Below are positions 43,280 to 55,330 of a stretch of DNA of 64,000 nt, piece by piece. A model generated the notes under the pieces. That model did no database searches. It saw nothing but the letters and a program-made list of their open reading frames with translations, and was not told the DNA's origin. The translations under genes were made by a program, and so were the position numbers. Each line of letters opens with the position of its first letter. Position 1 is the stretch's first letter. The stretch lies in NCBI GenBank assembly GCA_030765065.1, contig CM060988.1:198150565-198214564 (forward strand), written 5' to 3'. Source of the DNA: Deroplatys truncata. Lineage: Eukaryota; Arthropoda; Insecta; Mantodea; Mantidae.

Positions 43280-43360
43280 CTAAGGTAATGCTGCCAACAT
43301 ATGGATAATGCCACCGAAGCCGGTAAGATACTCAGCAAGGCGAGGCCGAGAGATTGAGGG
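43280..43360 (+). repeat. Repeat R1, left part of interrupted copy
   Basis: GCCAACATATGGATAATGCC and GAAGCCGGTAAGATACTCAG as in 42743-42810. The copy stops exactly at the hAT insertion point and resumes at 44363. Confidence 0.75.
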
Positions 43361-44354
43361 CAGTGTTGCCAACACTTCCTCGCAAATAATGGATAGATGG
43401 TATCTTTAAAAAGGCATTCTTTAACAAAAAAAAAAAAGGCTAGATATAATTGGAGTCTAAAACTATCCATATTTTGTTTGCTAAAGTTAAACCCCATTGA
43501 GACAAATTAAATTGAGTTTTATTTATGGACGCTTTTTAACTGCTATGGTCGTTAGCGTCCCATTCTATATTGGACGCGAAAGACCGGAAATTTTGCTCAC
43601 AGGCCTCTCTATCAGGCTTGAGGTTCTTTTACGTGCCATAAATCTACGACACGGGACCACTGGCTTTACTTCCCTTCCGAAGGAAGTAAATTTACGTATA
43701 GTAATAAAGAAATAAGTAAGGAATAAGTAAATCCATGCTAAGGATATTTACGCCCGAAAAAATCCATCACCCTCCACCGGGTTTGAACCCGCGACCTCGG
43801 TAACCACTACAGCACGGAGGGGCGACCCCATTAAGAGATTCTAAATATCATAATTTATTACATAATTCCATAATGTTTAAATACTGTAAAAGAATACATT
43901 ATTTAGTATAAAATTGTAATGGAATGAGGTATTTTTGCTAAGCACCAACACCGTACGTTAAATATATCTGATATTGAGATATGAAATTTACTGAAAATAT
44001 TTAGGTAAAATATGTAAAATCGACCAATTCTGTGTGCCAAAAATCATAGACTTTGAGCGCATACTTTAGAAAGTCGACTTTATGATTAGTACACATTTTG
44101 ATGACATGTAATGGCTCATGATAACTACACAGGTGATAACACAACTACACAGGTATTGGGGATTCACCCTAACCATTTATTCCTTTTGCATAGCTAAAGC
44201 GCAGATAAAATTCTGCTATTTAGGCTAGATTCTGGCTAAGGGTTTGCTTAAATTGGCTAGATTTCTGGCTATAAGCATTTTACGATTTTATATGGCTAAA
44301 CGTTAGCGTAAAAATGCTAGATTTAGCCATAAAATGGCTAAGTTGGCAACACTG
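43361..44354. mobile_element. Non-autonomous hAT element, 994 bp, with nested SINE
   Basis: Perfect TIRs CAGTGTTGCCAAC/GTTGGCAACACTG with an exact 8-bp duplication ATTGAGGG at 43353-43360 and 44355-44362, the hAT signature. It interrupts a copy of repeat R1 and contains an S1 SINE. There is no transposase frame, so it needs a helper. Near its right end the word GGCTAGATT is repeated several times. Confidence 0.88.
43495..43820 (-). mobile_element. tRNA-derived SINE S1 nested in hAT
   Basis: Minus-strand copy with box B-like GGGTTCAAACCC and tail CCATAAATAAAACTCAATT. It carries an extra stretch of about 55 bp (AAGTAAATTTACGTATAGTA and following) near the middle that the other copies lack. Confidence 0.85.
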
Positions 44355-44362
44355 ATTGAGGG

Positions 44363-44450
44363 CCTCAGCCACAAAGCGTAGCCGAGGGATGTCTTTTTAG
44401 GAGAGGAGTGTAGCAAGTTGCGACTGCTCGATTGGACAGTGAATAGAGTA
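44363..44450 (+). repeat. Repeat R1, right part of interrupted copy
   Basis: CAAAGCGTAGCCGAGGGATG and TTTTTAGGAGAGGAGTGTAG continue the R1 copy broken by the hAT element. Confidence 0.7.
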
Positions 44451-45860
44451 TTGTGCAACACTGTACAACATGGAGAACGAAACAGAAGATAATCTTCCCA
44501 CAACTTTCAAATTATTAGGTTAACTCTGATATTTGTGTTTATGAGTAATGAATAACTTTCTTACCACAGATATTGTACTCCAGGTTTAAATGCTAATAAG
44601 ATGCTTTAAAATACTGAATTCCAATAGCTTTTGAAATAGCTAATAACTCAATTGTTGTCAACGTATACTACCATCAAACACAAAATCCTGCAAGTATAAT
44701 GTAGTTGACATGCCAGAAGTCAAACTTTAAGCAGGAATATTACAAAATTTCGGATCTATAAACTGACGATACATTTAGCAAGTGAGTACTCTTTTACACT
44801 TTGTTTCTGCTAGACTGAACCAAGACAGTCAAATAGTCCCACATTCGTGTATATCTGCCATGCTTACTAGCCATTATAAGCTGACGCATCAGCGAGAGAA
44901 TTGACAATGACACTGGCTACCGCACAACGCCAATATTCGCCGATAGAGGCGCTCAAGAACTCCCTAAGGTTCTAGTAATGAAGTCCTGGCAATTTATTAT
45001 AAATACTGTTTTGTGTATTTCATATTCGTAATGCCATAGCAATTTAGATCAATAATTGAATGAAAATAGTTTATTGCTGTGTACCAAGTTAAAGAAAGAG
45101 AAGAAATTGGCTTGTCATTCCCAAAAGACACTGAAATAAAAAGAAATGGGGCACAGTAATTCAGGTCAAGGGGAGAAGCTGGGCTCTCTTTGGACACTAG
45201 GCTCATGTCTGTGGCCTGCAGCCGGCATTTTAGACAAACTGATTACAGCATCAACACAACTACAAAGTGCTTACTTCCTAAGCTTATGCCATCAATATTT
45301 GAACGTTTCCGAGCACATAAAACATGTGTTCAATCTTTGAGGTATGGCTCTCTAAAATGGCTCCAACGATTTTGATTAAAATATCATATGTTTAAGATAT
45401 TTTCATGACAAATGAAATGTATATCTTGAATTTTCTGGGAATGTCTTTAAAAGTATTCTTCATTGTGAACAAGTTTTGCATAACTGGTAAACCATAAGAG
45501 ATAGACAAAATTGTACTACACAAAAAATGTAGATCGCGTTAAAATACACATTTTTTTGTTGGGTGACCCATTTTCGAAATATTGCTTGTTATTCCCTTAA
45601 ATTTTCCAATACTTATACTTTTTCTCAAATTCGTTATTCGTTTTTTTTGTCCTGGTAATGCAAAGAGAATGGAATACTCCACATAGCAACCAGCTTATAA
45701 AATATTTGACTATCGCTTAAAGCCTAGCAATTTCCCTTGCATCTACAAGAAAATTAGCAATAAGATTGACATCTCGATTAACATGAAGCATATCGAGAAT
45801 AGGCGTTTGTAAAAATAGTTTGCACAAGAGTAGAGAAAGTCATGTGAGTGTAACACATCA
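44451..45860. other. A/T-rich region, no gene seen
   Basis: Only short chance frames; no motif or repeat pair recognised. Confidence 0.5.
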
Positions 45861-45879
45861 GATTTTTTATTTGGTGACC

Positions 45880-47100
45880 CTAGGTTTTCATCTGCATACA
45901 TGCATATAATTGTATCTTTCGAATTGTTGTTATTACCTCTGCCGTGGCCACGGTGAACAGGATAGGGCTGAGAGGGTCTCGCTGCATCACCCCATTTGAG
46001 TTATTTTCTCTGATGTGTTAGTAGAGTCGTCTATTGTGATCGAGCTGTATCCAAAATACTTCTTTTTGTTGCTACTACGGGGCTTTGCTTCCCTATCATC
46101 TTTTCTAATTTGCTTGTAATTCTTTCTCTGCCTATTAAGTCGAAGGCTTTCGTGTACTCCACGAAGATGGTGCAGAATTTGCATTTTCCGAGACCTTGTG
46201 CTTCTTCTATGCCTTTAATCAGATTCTCGACTGCGTGTAGGGTTTCTGTCCCACTTCTGAACCCGAATTGTTACTCCGGTAGCTTTATATCCACTTCTTT
46301 TATTAACCTGCTATTTAAGATTTTGGTTAGCAGTTTGAAGCTATTATTTCCCTCTATATGAGTTTGAGTAACTTCTTACTGCTTATAGAGAGCCTTTATT
46401 GTTGCTTCCGTCCATTTTCCTGGTGTATTCCCTATTTCCAAGCATTTGCTAAATCATTTGTTCCAGGTTCCAGCCAGGAATTTAGCGCAGTTCTTCAAAT
46501 GTTCGTCTAGGTCAGTTGCTTTTTTGCGCCTTGTAGACTGGATGATTTGCTTAACTTCTTCGATCAAGGGGACAGTTGTAACTGTCACTGTTTTCTATTA
46601 AATATGCTTTCGGTTGTCCTCCAATGTTGGGGTCCTCTTGGTCTGGTGGCAACGAAAGGGCCTTTTAGAGACTCTTCAGCGATTCTTTCACCTTCTTTTT
46701 CTATGAATTCCATTTGTTGTTTTAAAAAGTTTATATATATTCCCCTTCTTTCCCCATATTGGAGCAACTCTTCTTGTTAATGATGTTTTCCTGGCTCTGT
46801 GAAATGCTTTTATTGTGGTCTGCCTTTATGCGTAGCAATTTTCGTCAAACATAGATTGTGCTGACTTTTGTGTGGTTCTTGGGTTGTGCCTGATTTGATT
46901 AATTGGTTTATTTTGTTAGGGCTTCATTTATATAATTTCTTTCGATTGCTTTCTGCTTCATTTCTAGTTCACCTACATTAAGCTTCCTGGATACGTTAAT
47001 TTTTTGACTTTCCCCGTTTTTGTACTGATAGAGTAGTTTGGATGGGTATATGTTTCTTCGGTGGGGTTGCTGTTGACGACCAGAATACCAGATCAATTCC
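45880..47100 (-). mobile_element. LINE reverse-transcriptase fragment, decayed
   Basis: Minus-strand fragments in different frames match successive reverse-transcriptase motifs of non-LTR retrotransposons: FKLLTKILNSRLI near 46340, GFRSGTETLHAVENLIKG near 46260, CTIFVEYTKAFDLIGRE near 46160, DDSTNTSEKITQMG near 46010, VMQRDPLSPILFTVATAEV near 45975, and CMYADEN (for the YADD motif) near 45905. Frameshifts, stops and the altered YADD show it is dead. The upstream part (46400-47100) is weaker coding-like sequence. Confidence 0.8.
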
Positions 47101-47102
47101 AC

Positions 47103-47365
47103 TGCTTCCGTGGTGTAGTGGTTAGCATGCTAGCCCATAGTTCCCGAGGTCGCAGGTTCAAACCCGGCGGAGGGCTTCTTTCGGAAGCGAAGTAAAGCCA
47201 CTGGTATCGTGTCGTAGATTTACGGCACATAAAAGAACTTCAAGCCTATAAAGACGCCACTGAGGAAAATTACCGGTCTTTACGTCCAATATAGAATGGG
47301 ACGCTAAGGTCCAAAGCAATTAAAGAGCGTCCATAAATAAAAGTCAATTTCAATTTTCAATACGG
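47103..47365 (+). mobile_element. tRNA-derived SINE S1, most complete copy
   Basis: Box A TGGTGTAGTGGTTAGCATG near 47111 and box B GGTTCAAACCC at 47155, then a body with TTTACGGCACATAAAAGAAC and a tail CCATAAATAAAAGTCAATT. It sits between the LINE fragment and a gypsy fragment. Confidence 0.9.
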
Positions 47366-47369
47366 AAGA

Positions 47370-47665
47370 CCGGCCGAACACCAACAAACTAGATGAATGT
47401 CCGAGTAACCTCGTACAGGAGGCGAATGAGAATCCATCGTGAAGCGAGAAAAGGCAAATCGACAATCTGCTTGCGGAATTAAAGCACATCTTCAGTTTAT
47501 CAGAAGAGGATTATAGGCGTAACGATTGAGTGATGCATCGCATCAACACCGATGTTACTCAACCGCCTCGCCGTGTCCCACTAGCGAAGCAGAATTAATA
47601 GTGAAAGAGGATGGATGGAGATATACGCTTAGGCGTGGAATACCATAAGCTCAACGATGTCACCA
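47370..47665 (+). mobile_element. Ty3/gypsy pol fragment (fossil)
   Basis: Short remnant whose translation contains LLAELKHIFSLSEEDYRR, then HRINTD and PPRRVPLAKQN, the region just before the reverse transcriptase of Ty3/gypsy elements. Only a few hundred bases remain, bounded by the SINE and a mariner-type element; no LTR is seen. It is broken and old. Confidence 0.7.
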
Positions 47666-49117
47666 AAAGAGGTGGTTTCAGAAATACTTTTACAAACTTC
47701 GGGTATGGGTTCCTTACACCATATGAAGGAAAAAAGTTCATATGAACATATGTCCCATAATCCATTGTTTTCTCGTTAGGAGGTGTTCAAAACAGTGATA
47801 GACTTATAACACACAAAACTCATAATAAATGCTCGAAATGTCCTCCTCTTGCTTCTATACATGCCTGTACTCGTCGAATCATGGAATGTCGCACCCTGTC
47901 AAAAACTCCGGGATGGTGTCGAATGGTTTCGCAGGCTTCCATGACACGTCGATGAAACGTTTCTGCATCAGGGATGGCTGCTCCATAAACCAATGATTTA
48001 AGATGCCCCCAGACTAAAATGTGCCGGAGCCCCGTCATGCATAAACCACATGTTTTTTTCTTATTTGCAGGGACACATCTTCGTGAAGTAAGTCGGGAAG
48101 AGTGTGCTGGATAAAGTCCCTGTAGACAGCACCAGTAAGACGTGCTGGTAAAATGTATGGACCTACCAGACAGTCACTTACAATGCCAGCCCACACATTC
48201 AGACTAAACTGTTGCCGATGTCTAGCCTGAAGTACAGCATGAGGATTACGATCTGCCCATACTTGTACGTTGTGGAAATTAGTAATTCCATCTCTCCCAA
48301 ACGTTGCCTCGTCTGTAAACAAAACTGATGAGACAAACAATGGATTGGCCGTTTGTGTTACAAACCATCGGCAAAAGTTATCCCGTGGTGGATAATCGTC
48401 AGGCGAAAGGCCCTGCACACGTTGAATGTGATATGGATACAGGAGCTGCTCGTGAAGTACCCTCCATGCTGCCACGTGTGATGTACCAGATGCCACAGCC
48501 AATTGTCTTGTACTGATACCTGGATCGTCTTCGACACACTTTAACATCTGTTCTTCGCGTTCCGGCGTACGAACAACTCTTAGCTTTCCTCGATCAATAG
48601 TCCGTGGTGCAACGGTTCCTGTCTCAGCAAGGCGACGATAAACAGCGACAAAGGTTGGATGACTCGGTTGTCTTCGGTCTGGAAACTCCATCCGATAGAG
48701 CCACGCAGCCTCGCGGCCATTACCATTCGCGCGACCATACATAAAAATCATGTCTGCCTGTTCACGAAATGAATATCCAGCCATGATGGAACGAAACACG
48801 TGCAGTTAACTCACTACATGTACATAATTGAAACGTTGAAGACAGACTAATGACAAATGACGAACGTAAACAAGGCTCCATGGCAACACTTCGCCATCTA
48901 CCGTATGTAGTGCAATGGGTCAACGCCTTCTATGACTGCATAGAGAAATGAAGTTTTGAGGTTGGACCCCGAAGGGCGTTGAACTCACACTTTAATTGTG
49001 ACAGGAATAACGCGAAAACCAAGGATTATGGGGCATATGTTCATATGAACCTTTTTCCTTCTTTTGGTGTGAGGAACTCATACCTGAAGTTTGTAAAAGT
49101 ATTTCTGAAACACCCTG
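47666..49117 (-). mobile_element. Tc1/mariner-superfamily transposon, ~1.45 kb
   Basis: Long TIRs of about 100 bp with TTTCAGAAATACTTTTACAA close to both ends; the right end is CAGGGTGTTTCAG (read inward) next to TA. The left outermost bases have diverged. It lies directly against the gypsy fragment. The transposase occupies 47820-48799 on the minus strand. Confidence 0.85.
47820..48799 (-). pseudogene. Tc1/mariner-type transposase, nearly complete
   Basis: The N-terminal 254 residues (MAGYSFREQADMIFMYGRA head, helix-turn-helix, then catalytic VLFTDEATFGRDG and VWADRNPH) are in one frame from 48799. The C-terminal part with LVWGHLKSLVYG near 47990 is in another frame (47820-48038). Between them the usual HDGAPAHF and WPPRSPD blocks are missing or shifted, so the second catalytic part is lost and the enzyme is inactive. 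The family belongs to the IS630/Tc1/mariner DDE_3 group. Confidence 0.85.
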
Positions 49118-49119
49118 TA

Positions 49120-50290
49120 TATACACGCACACATATATATCTTCCAACTTCATATGCATGAAAACAACAGTGATAAATAAATTTCTTTGTATACATACCA
49201 TAAAGAATAGCTTAAGTCTTTACATTGCACAAAACACTATTTCCAACAGAGAATGTTTCCTTTAAGTATCAACACAAAGTATAATATAATAAGTTTAATT
49301 AATAAAATATGAAAATTTGGGGCTTTCTAAAGACATAACCAAAGTATTTGTGGAATAAAGGCACTGAAAATCCTGGTATACAAATTAAATAAGCTACTGT
49401 TCAAGATGAACGTAATAATTTTAGGTAATGAAAGAGAATCAGAATGAAAAATAATGAAAGATTTAAGTTTTTACTAAAAGAGGAAACAACCAAATTGGTG
49501 AAACATATCTGTAAGTTCCTCCTTGAAAAACTGCGAGCTAGATGGTCGTACTGATCTATATTCACTGCCTTACGAGTTAAAAATCCAGCCAATGTTATTT
49601 ATATACGATTTCAGATCAATGCAAGAAGAAAAGTGCAAGCACCTTAAGTGATTAAAACATTGGCAGTTGTTACTCCTGCTAAAAAATAAATTTAAAACTA
49701 TAGTTATATGCTGACACATTGGAACAGAGGGGTACAAAAACTAATTACATACTTAAAATTTTGCTGTGCCCTTATATTTTTCCAAGTTTTAAGTGACTGC
49801 AGTATCCAAATTCTGTTGAGCAATCAACTTAACCCTGCAGTAGTTGGATGTGAACTCTCAGTATGCACAGAAGTATTTTTTCATTCACTTTAAGCCTCTT
49901 TAAATTTAGGAATCATGTGACTTAATTACCTTCTTATAATCAGCAGTAATATATTACTTGTCTTTTGCCCTTGGACTTGCACAGCAGTTATGTAACGGTC
50001 AGCAATTGCTGACAGTCCCACACAAGCAATGACATTGGAAATTATCTGCAATGTTGTCATTACCAGAAATAGTAAAACTGTGATTCTGTAGTCATACAAT
50101 AGTTTATTAAAAGGCATTTTGTTATTAAAGTTTCACTTTCTATTAGTCACATCGTTTTGTTACGTTCAGCTCAGAGAATGTTTTATAGATTTTTTTTCCA
50201 CAATGGATCCTTATGAACCAGTCTGAATAATGCCGTTGTTGAGACTGGCCGAGAGCGTCCGTGAAAATTGAAGACTATGGCTGAAATGTA
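49120..50290. other. A/T-rich region, no gene seen
   Basis: No recognisable coding or repeat feature apart from a short (AT/AC)-rich patch near 49118-49140. Confidence 0.5.
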
Positions 50291-50292
50291 TA

Positions 50293-51581
50293 GGATCTTT
50301 CAACAAGAGTGTCCTAACTTTAACATGTGATAGCTGCCGTTGTTACTGAGTTACAGCAGTCATGTTTTTTCATTTGGTTACGGTTGTTATTGACAAATAG
50401 CCATGGAACGTTACAGCATTCAGCAACGCGTAGAAATTGTGAAAATTTATTATCAAAATGGATCATCTGTTCGCCAAACCTTCCGTGTATTGCGTGAAGT
50501 TTACGGTGTGCATAATCGTCCCTGCGAGAGAACAATTCGACGTTTGATCGAAAAATCTGAAAGAAGTGGTTCTGTCAGCGATCAATGAACGCCTGCGCGT
50601 AATCGACGTAAGCGCTCCAACGGAAACATAGGCGCCGTTCGTGAAAGTGTACGCGAGAACGGAAACAAATCAATTGCTCGTCGGGTGCAAGAATTGGGGC
50701 TTTCGCCGACCACAACTTGGCGAATTCTGCATCTGGACTTGAAGTTTCACACTTACAAAATGGTGTTAACTCAAGAACTAAAGCCCAACGAACATAGGTT
50801 GCGGCGTGTATTAGCTGACTAGGCTATGGAGCAATTGGAAGTTGACTCGGATTTTTGTCGAAAAATCATCTTCAGCGACGAAGCCCACTTTTGGATGGAT
50901 GGATGGATGGATGGTTGTGTTAACAAACAAAATTTCCGTTATTGGAGCAATCACAATCCAATGCAGATTCAAGAACGACCACTTCATCCCCAAAAGGTTA
51001 CTGTATGGTGTGGATTTTGGTATGGTGCAATCATTGGTCCTTACTTTTTCCAAGATGAAGATGGATAAAGATATCCGGCTCTTATAAGGAACTATTTTTG
51101 GCCTCAATTGGATGGTATGGATCTCAGAAGCATCTGATTTCAGCAAGATGGTGCCACATGTTATACTGCTCTCGAAACTATCAATTTTTGAAGGAGAATT
51201 TCAGAGGTTTCATCAATTCTCGTGGTGGTGATGTTAACTGGCCCCCGAGGTCATGTGATTTAACGCCGTTGGATTACTTCTTGTGGGGTTATGTTAAATC
51301 TCGAGTTTATGTCAACAAGCCAGAAACAGTAAATGATCTTAAGAATAACATCACGCGTGTTATTCGTGAAGTTGGACCGAATTTACGTTCTTCTGTCACT
51401 GAAAATTGGGTCAACCGTATATGCGCAACCCAACGAAGTCGCTGGGTCACTTAACTGATGTTCTTTTCCACACATAATGACATTAATTATGTTCCAAAAA
51501 TAAAAAAAAGAAATAAACCTCTACATTTATAGTACATGTTTTATTTAAGTTCAAAGATAGGACACTCTTGTTGAAAGAACC
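50293..51581 (+). mobile_element. mariner-type transposon, 1.29 kb
   Basis: TIRs of about 28 bp: GGATCTTTCAACAAGAGTGT at the left and the complement of ACACTCTTGTTGAAAGAACC at the right, with TA before the left end. It contains one plus-strand transposase gene at 50403-51454. Confidence 0.9.
50403..51454 (+). pseudogene. mariner-type transposase, inactivated by point changes
   Basis: Starts MERYSIQQRVEIVKIYY. It reads through the helix-turn-helix region to a TGA at 50586, continues in the same register to KRSNGN and RRVQELGLSPTTTWRIL, a TAG at 50820, then IIFSDEAHFW (first catalytic Asp), HPQKVTVWCGFW and GPYFFQDEDG, another stop at 51066, a shift, FQQDGATC, then GGDVNWPPRSCDLTPLDYF (last catalytic Asp) to a stop at 51452. 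A (GGAT)n expansion after DEAHFW inserts a few residues (MDGWMDG). Overall structure is well kept, so decay is recent. Confidence 0.9.
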
Positions 51582-51958
51582 TTTATATGAAGCACTGCAG
51601 TAACAATGTATATATTTTATGATGTTTATGACATTATTTTACAGTATTTATGAATTTGAAGCACATATAACATATTAAGGAGCTTACAGTTTCAATAGAA
51701 TTGGACCGGATTTATTGTTTTATAAAACATATGTACTTAGTAAACTAAAATTGAAACATAGTGCATTCTATATTATTTTGTTATAAATTCGTATTTTTTC
51801 CCATGCTGACTCATTACTGTAGGATTAATATGCACAGTATCTGCTGCCGATCAAATTAATCTAGATGTTGTAGCTGTTAATCATGTTGTTTTAAAGCACT
51901 TAAATACAACTCTAGCTCAGTTCTGAAGTTCTGGAACAATCACTGTAGCCTATGTCTT

Positions 51959-52075
51959 GGTAAGTTTTTAATATAGAGTCAACTGAAAAATCCAACGCCA
52001 CAGTGACATGGCGGTGGGACACTGAATTCCCCAATTGACTCATTGTTTCCCAGACAGACCACTAAGGCATCTCAC
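51959..52075 (-). repeat. Partial copy of SINE S2
   Basis: Carries both outer parts of the S2 copy at 52190-52345 (AAGTTTTTAATATA, AACGCCACAG, GGTGGGACACTGAATTCCCC) but lacks the tRNA-like middle. Confidence 0.6.
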
Positions 52076-52189
52076 TCTAGATGACAATCTTAGTGGCGAC
52101 CTGCTATCGTAAGTACTTCAGTGCTGGGTAAATGGATTTCTTAAGGTTTTAACTTTTATTATTATATAAATTAATTTTACTTTTAATAG

Positions 52190-52345
52190 ACCTTAGCCTG
52201 GTCTTGGCAAGTTTTTAATATATTCAACTAAAAAATTCAACGCCACAGCCTGGATTTGAACCTTGTTCTCTCACTCTCCGTGCTGTTGCAATAACCATTG
52301 AGCTATTGTGACAACATGCCGGTGGGACACTGAATTCCCCAATCA
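52190..52345 (-). mobile_element. tRNA-derived SINE, second family S2
   Basis: Minus strand: a tRNA-like head with box A-like ATAGCTCAATGGTTATTG and box B-like GGTTCAAATCC, then the body CTGTGGCGTTGAATTTTTTA. Distinct from family S1. Confidence 0.6.
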
Positions 52346-52349
52346 CACC

Positions 52350-53210
52350 AGCTGCTCGTATATATTATTACCAGACTTTCTCGCTATTAACCTAGCAGTT
52401 GAGCTCCCTCAAACAAAACAAAACCAGGCTTCCTTGCAATTTACAATCATAGTAAGCTTCAGTGTAGCCAACTACTCACTGGTAATTTACAAAATTTGAG
52501 GCAAAGTCAACCCTTCTCAAAATTCATTTATCCCACTAAACATTGGAGAAGATGACTATAATGTATCTCTTCATTATAGTAATATTAATTATGCAAGTTT
52601 TGGTCACTGCATTGCTCATGTTGAATAATTATTGAGTTGTACATTTTTTAAAATATTTATATACACATACTCTAACTTAATAAATGAAGGTAAATAGCAT
52701 GTCCATACATTCATATTGGTTGAGGCAGAAGCATTGCATTTTTTTAAATGTTATACATATTCATACAAACACTTTTTGGCTGCTCTATGTACTTATAAGA
52801 TATTTGTGCATTGAATGTAACTATCATTCTGGATGATTATTTAAGCTGTATGAATTAGTGATTTCTATTTTGCAATTACATTATGTGTACACTCTACACG
52901 GAACTGCTTGTTTACATGTTCTTATACACTATAACATCCTGCTTATTTGTTTAATTTCTTTTCCACCATTTACATTTATCTGCACGTTAGTCCTCAATTG
53001 TATTCAACTTCTCCTTCTCCTTAATGATCTTTCTCCACAATTTCTCTTTTATCTTCCCAACATAGATACTGAAACCTTTCAGAAACATTTTCATCCTATT
53101 TTTTAAAGTATAAATTGCAGCCCAAGTTACCCCTCTTCTTGTTCCATACATATTTCCCCAGCATTCCATTATACAATGTAGGGTACTATCCTTATTTCCA
53201 CATAATTAGG
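52350..53210. other. A/T-rich region, no gene seen
   Basis: Only short chance frames. Confidence 0.5.
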
Positions 53211-53355
53211 GTTGCCATATGCCATGGATTTTGTGGACTATTCATGATTTTATGCTAAATGAAAACATCCAGGCCAAAAAAGACAAAAGTCAGTGATTTT
53301 TACTATATTTGAACTCAACTTTAATAAATTTAATGTCTTTTAAGGGAGGCCAGGG

Positions 53356-53580
53356 ATGATAGCTGTGAGAATTTGTTGTCACACAAGAAATGGGTTGCCT
53401 TCATTCACAATTGCGTTTCTAGTGAGCAATATTCAAGAGTTACAACAAATTGTGGGATATTATTTCTCCATTCCGATTAATAACACCAATGTAGACAAGA
53501 GTTTTTCCCTCATGAGTGCTCAGTGGACAGAAGACAAAAGCTGATTAACAGTAAAATCAGTTAATGCAATAGAATATGAA
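53356..53580 (+). pseudogene. hAT transposase C-terminal remnant
   Basis: Translation contains IQELQQIVGYYFSIPINN followed by NVDKSFSLMSAQWTEDKS, matching the conserved hAT C-terminal dimerisation region (typical form NAxxERxFSLMNxQWTDERN). Only the tail is recognisable; stops upstream and a TGA right after EDKS show it is dead. TIRs were not found. Confidence 0.65.
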
Positions 53581-53659
53581 AATTATAATTTGTAGTGAGT
53601 TTCATAAACTTATTGTGAACAACACCAAGTTGCTTTCTTTTGTTCCAGGTTCTGGTATA

Positions 53660-55330
53660 AAACAACTTAAATGTTGATACTGAATACATTCAATACATTT
53701 TTGGCAATACATGCTAGCTTACTGTAAATGCAATAAAGCAGTCCTTCCAAAACTCTGGATTATTGGTTTAATGCACTTTTCTCCTGCAGTAGAGTTCCTT
53801 ATTACTCAAAACTTTATTTCCTTAAATCCATTAAATACTAGAAGATCACCCAGTTTTCGATTATAAGATTATGCCAATCCTACTCATAATGGGCATAATT
53901 CTTGGTTGTTTTACTCTGCTTAGTCCCATGAGCCCTGGTCCTACCCATATTAAACTTTTACTTTCAATTTTATTACAAATATTAAACATACTCCTCCCTT
54001 GCCCATTCCCTCTCGAAATTTCTATAGTATATTTACATGATTTTATCCCTTAAGCTACCAGGTATTTTGTGATTTCCACATCTTCAATCTTTAACTTTAC
54101 TACCAGTTCCTTTTGTGATGTTTGAAAGCTCATTTACATCACTCATTCCAATTCCTTGTATTACCTTTCATATTTGGATAGCCACTTCCCATCTTGTGCT
54201 TTCAGATGGACTTTGACAATTTTTCCTTCTTCCGATAGCATCCGAACTCAGTATTTAATCTGCATTTTACCACTAAAATTTCCTCCCCGCCCTTTACAAT
54301 TCCCCTAAACCAGCTCCATTCAGGGCTGCTTTAAGTAATCCTAATGTTCATTTGCAAATTGATCTGTGAATATAATCAATATTTTTCCAACCTTTCTCTG
54401 CACCCCATAATTTTTTGTCTTCCCGTGGCTGCATAAACTCAGGTCATTTGAATTTCATGTTTAAATTTTCTTTGGAGATGTTCAGCTGCTAATGGTTGGT
54501 TTTTGCTTTCCTAATATGTTTTACTTCTGCTGTATTCCTCTTCCATTGTTATTTAGCCTTATCCATGTAGTCAAATTTCTTTACTACATTGATTTTATGG
54601 GCTACAGCCATTGCTTCTCATTCCTTTTACATAAGCTCCTTTGTTTGCTTATCTTTTTGTTTTCCCCGGCCCCATTCCCTACAATACCTCTGTGTTGCTT
54701 CTACTGCTTTAGATAGTTCTCTCATTGCTATTGATGCTGCTGAAAGCAGATTTTCAGTAAAAAGTAAACCTGGAATCTCTTTGTTATTCATTGATGGGCA
54801 ATTAAATAATATTGGGCTAAGGTTACAACATGGTATTAAAGCGGTTGTATTTTGATACCTTAGACTGTTGCTTTATTAGGTGCATAAACACAACAATTAT
54901 TGCAAGAAGTTAAATTTCTATTATGCACATACACTAATAACTTCACTATTTTTTTTTAGATTTTCCTTGAATGCATTTTCGAGACATCTCCATCATCAAC
55001 TAAGAGACACTAACAAATTCTTTGGCTTCCCTGTAGGTGTCACTTGTAGCTTGGTGTCTCCAAAGAACATTCTTGGCAAGTCTATAAAATTAAGTTAAGT
55101 CATTAATATATATTCTTGTATTATACTACTTTGCTTGTTTTTCTACTGCTAATGGTAAAATTGCTATTGTCATAAAAATTCCAATATTAGTAATTGTAGA
55201 TCCACATTTGCAAGAAGAGATTTTGTAAAAATATGCAAGCTGTGTTTCAGCTAAAATTTTACATAACAAACAACTTTCCTCAAGCTGAGCTAAATTCGGA
55301 AAAGAGCCCAAAGTAGAAACTCAATCAACA
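53660..55330. other. A/T-rich region, no gene seen
   Basis: No gene, repeat pair or RNA gene recognised. Confidence 0.5.

Noticed and set aside
47103-47175. tRNA gene
   Set aside because: Box A and B are present but the rest does not form a tRNA, and the same head is joined to a shared SINE body in four places.
53200-53300. hAT-type end GGGTTGCCATATG as partner of the hAT transposase tail
   Set aside because: No complementary end or 8-bp duplication was found.
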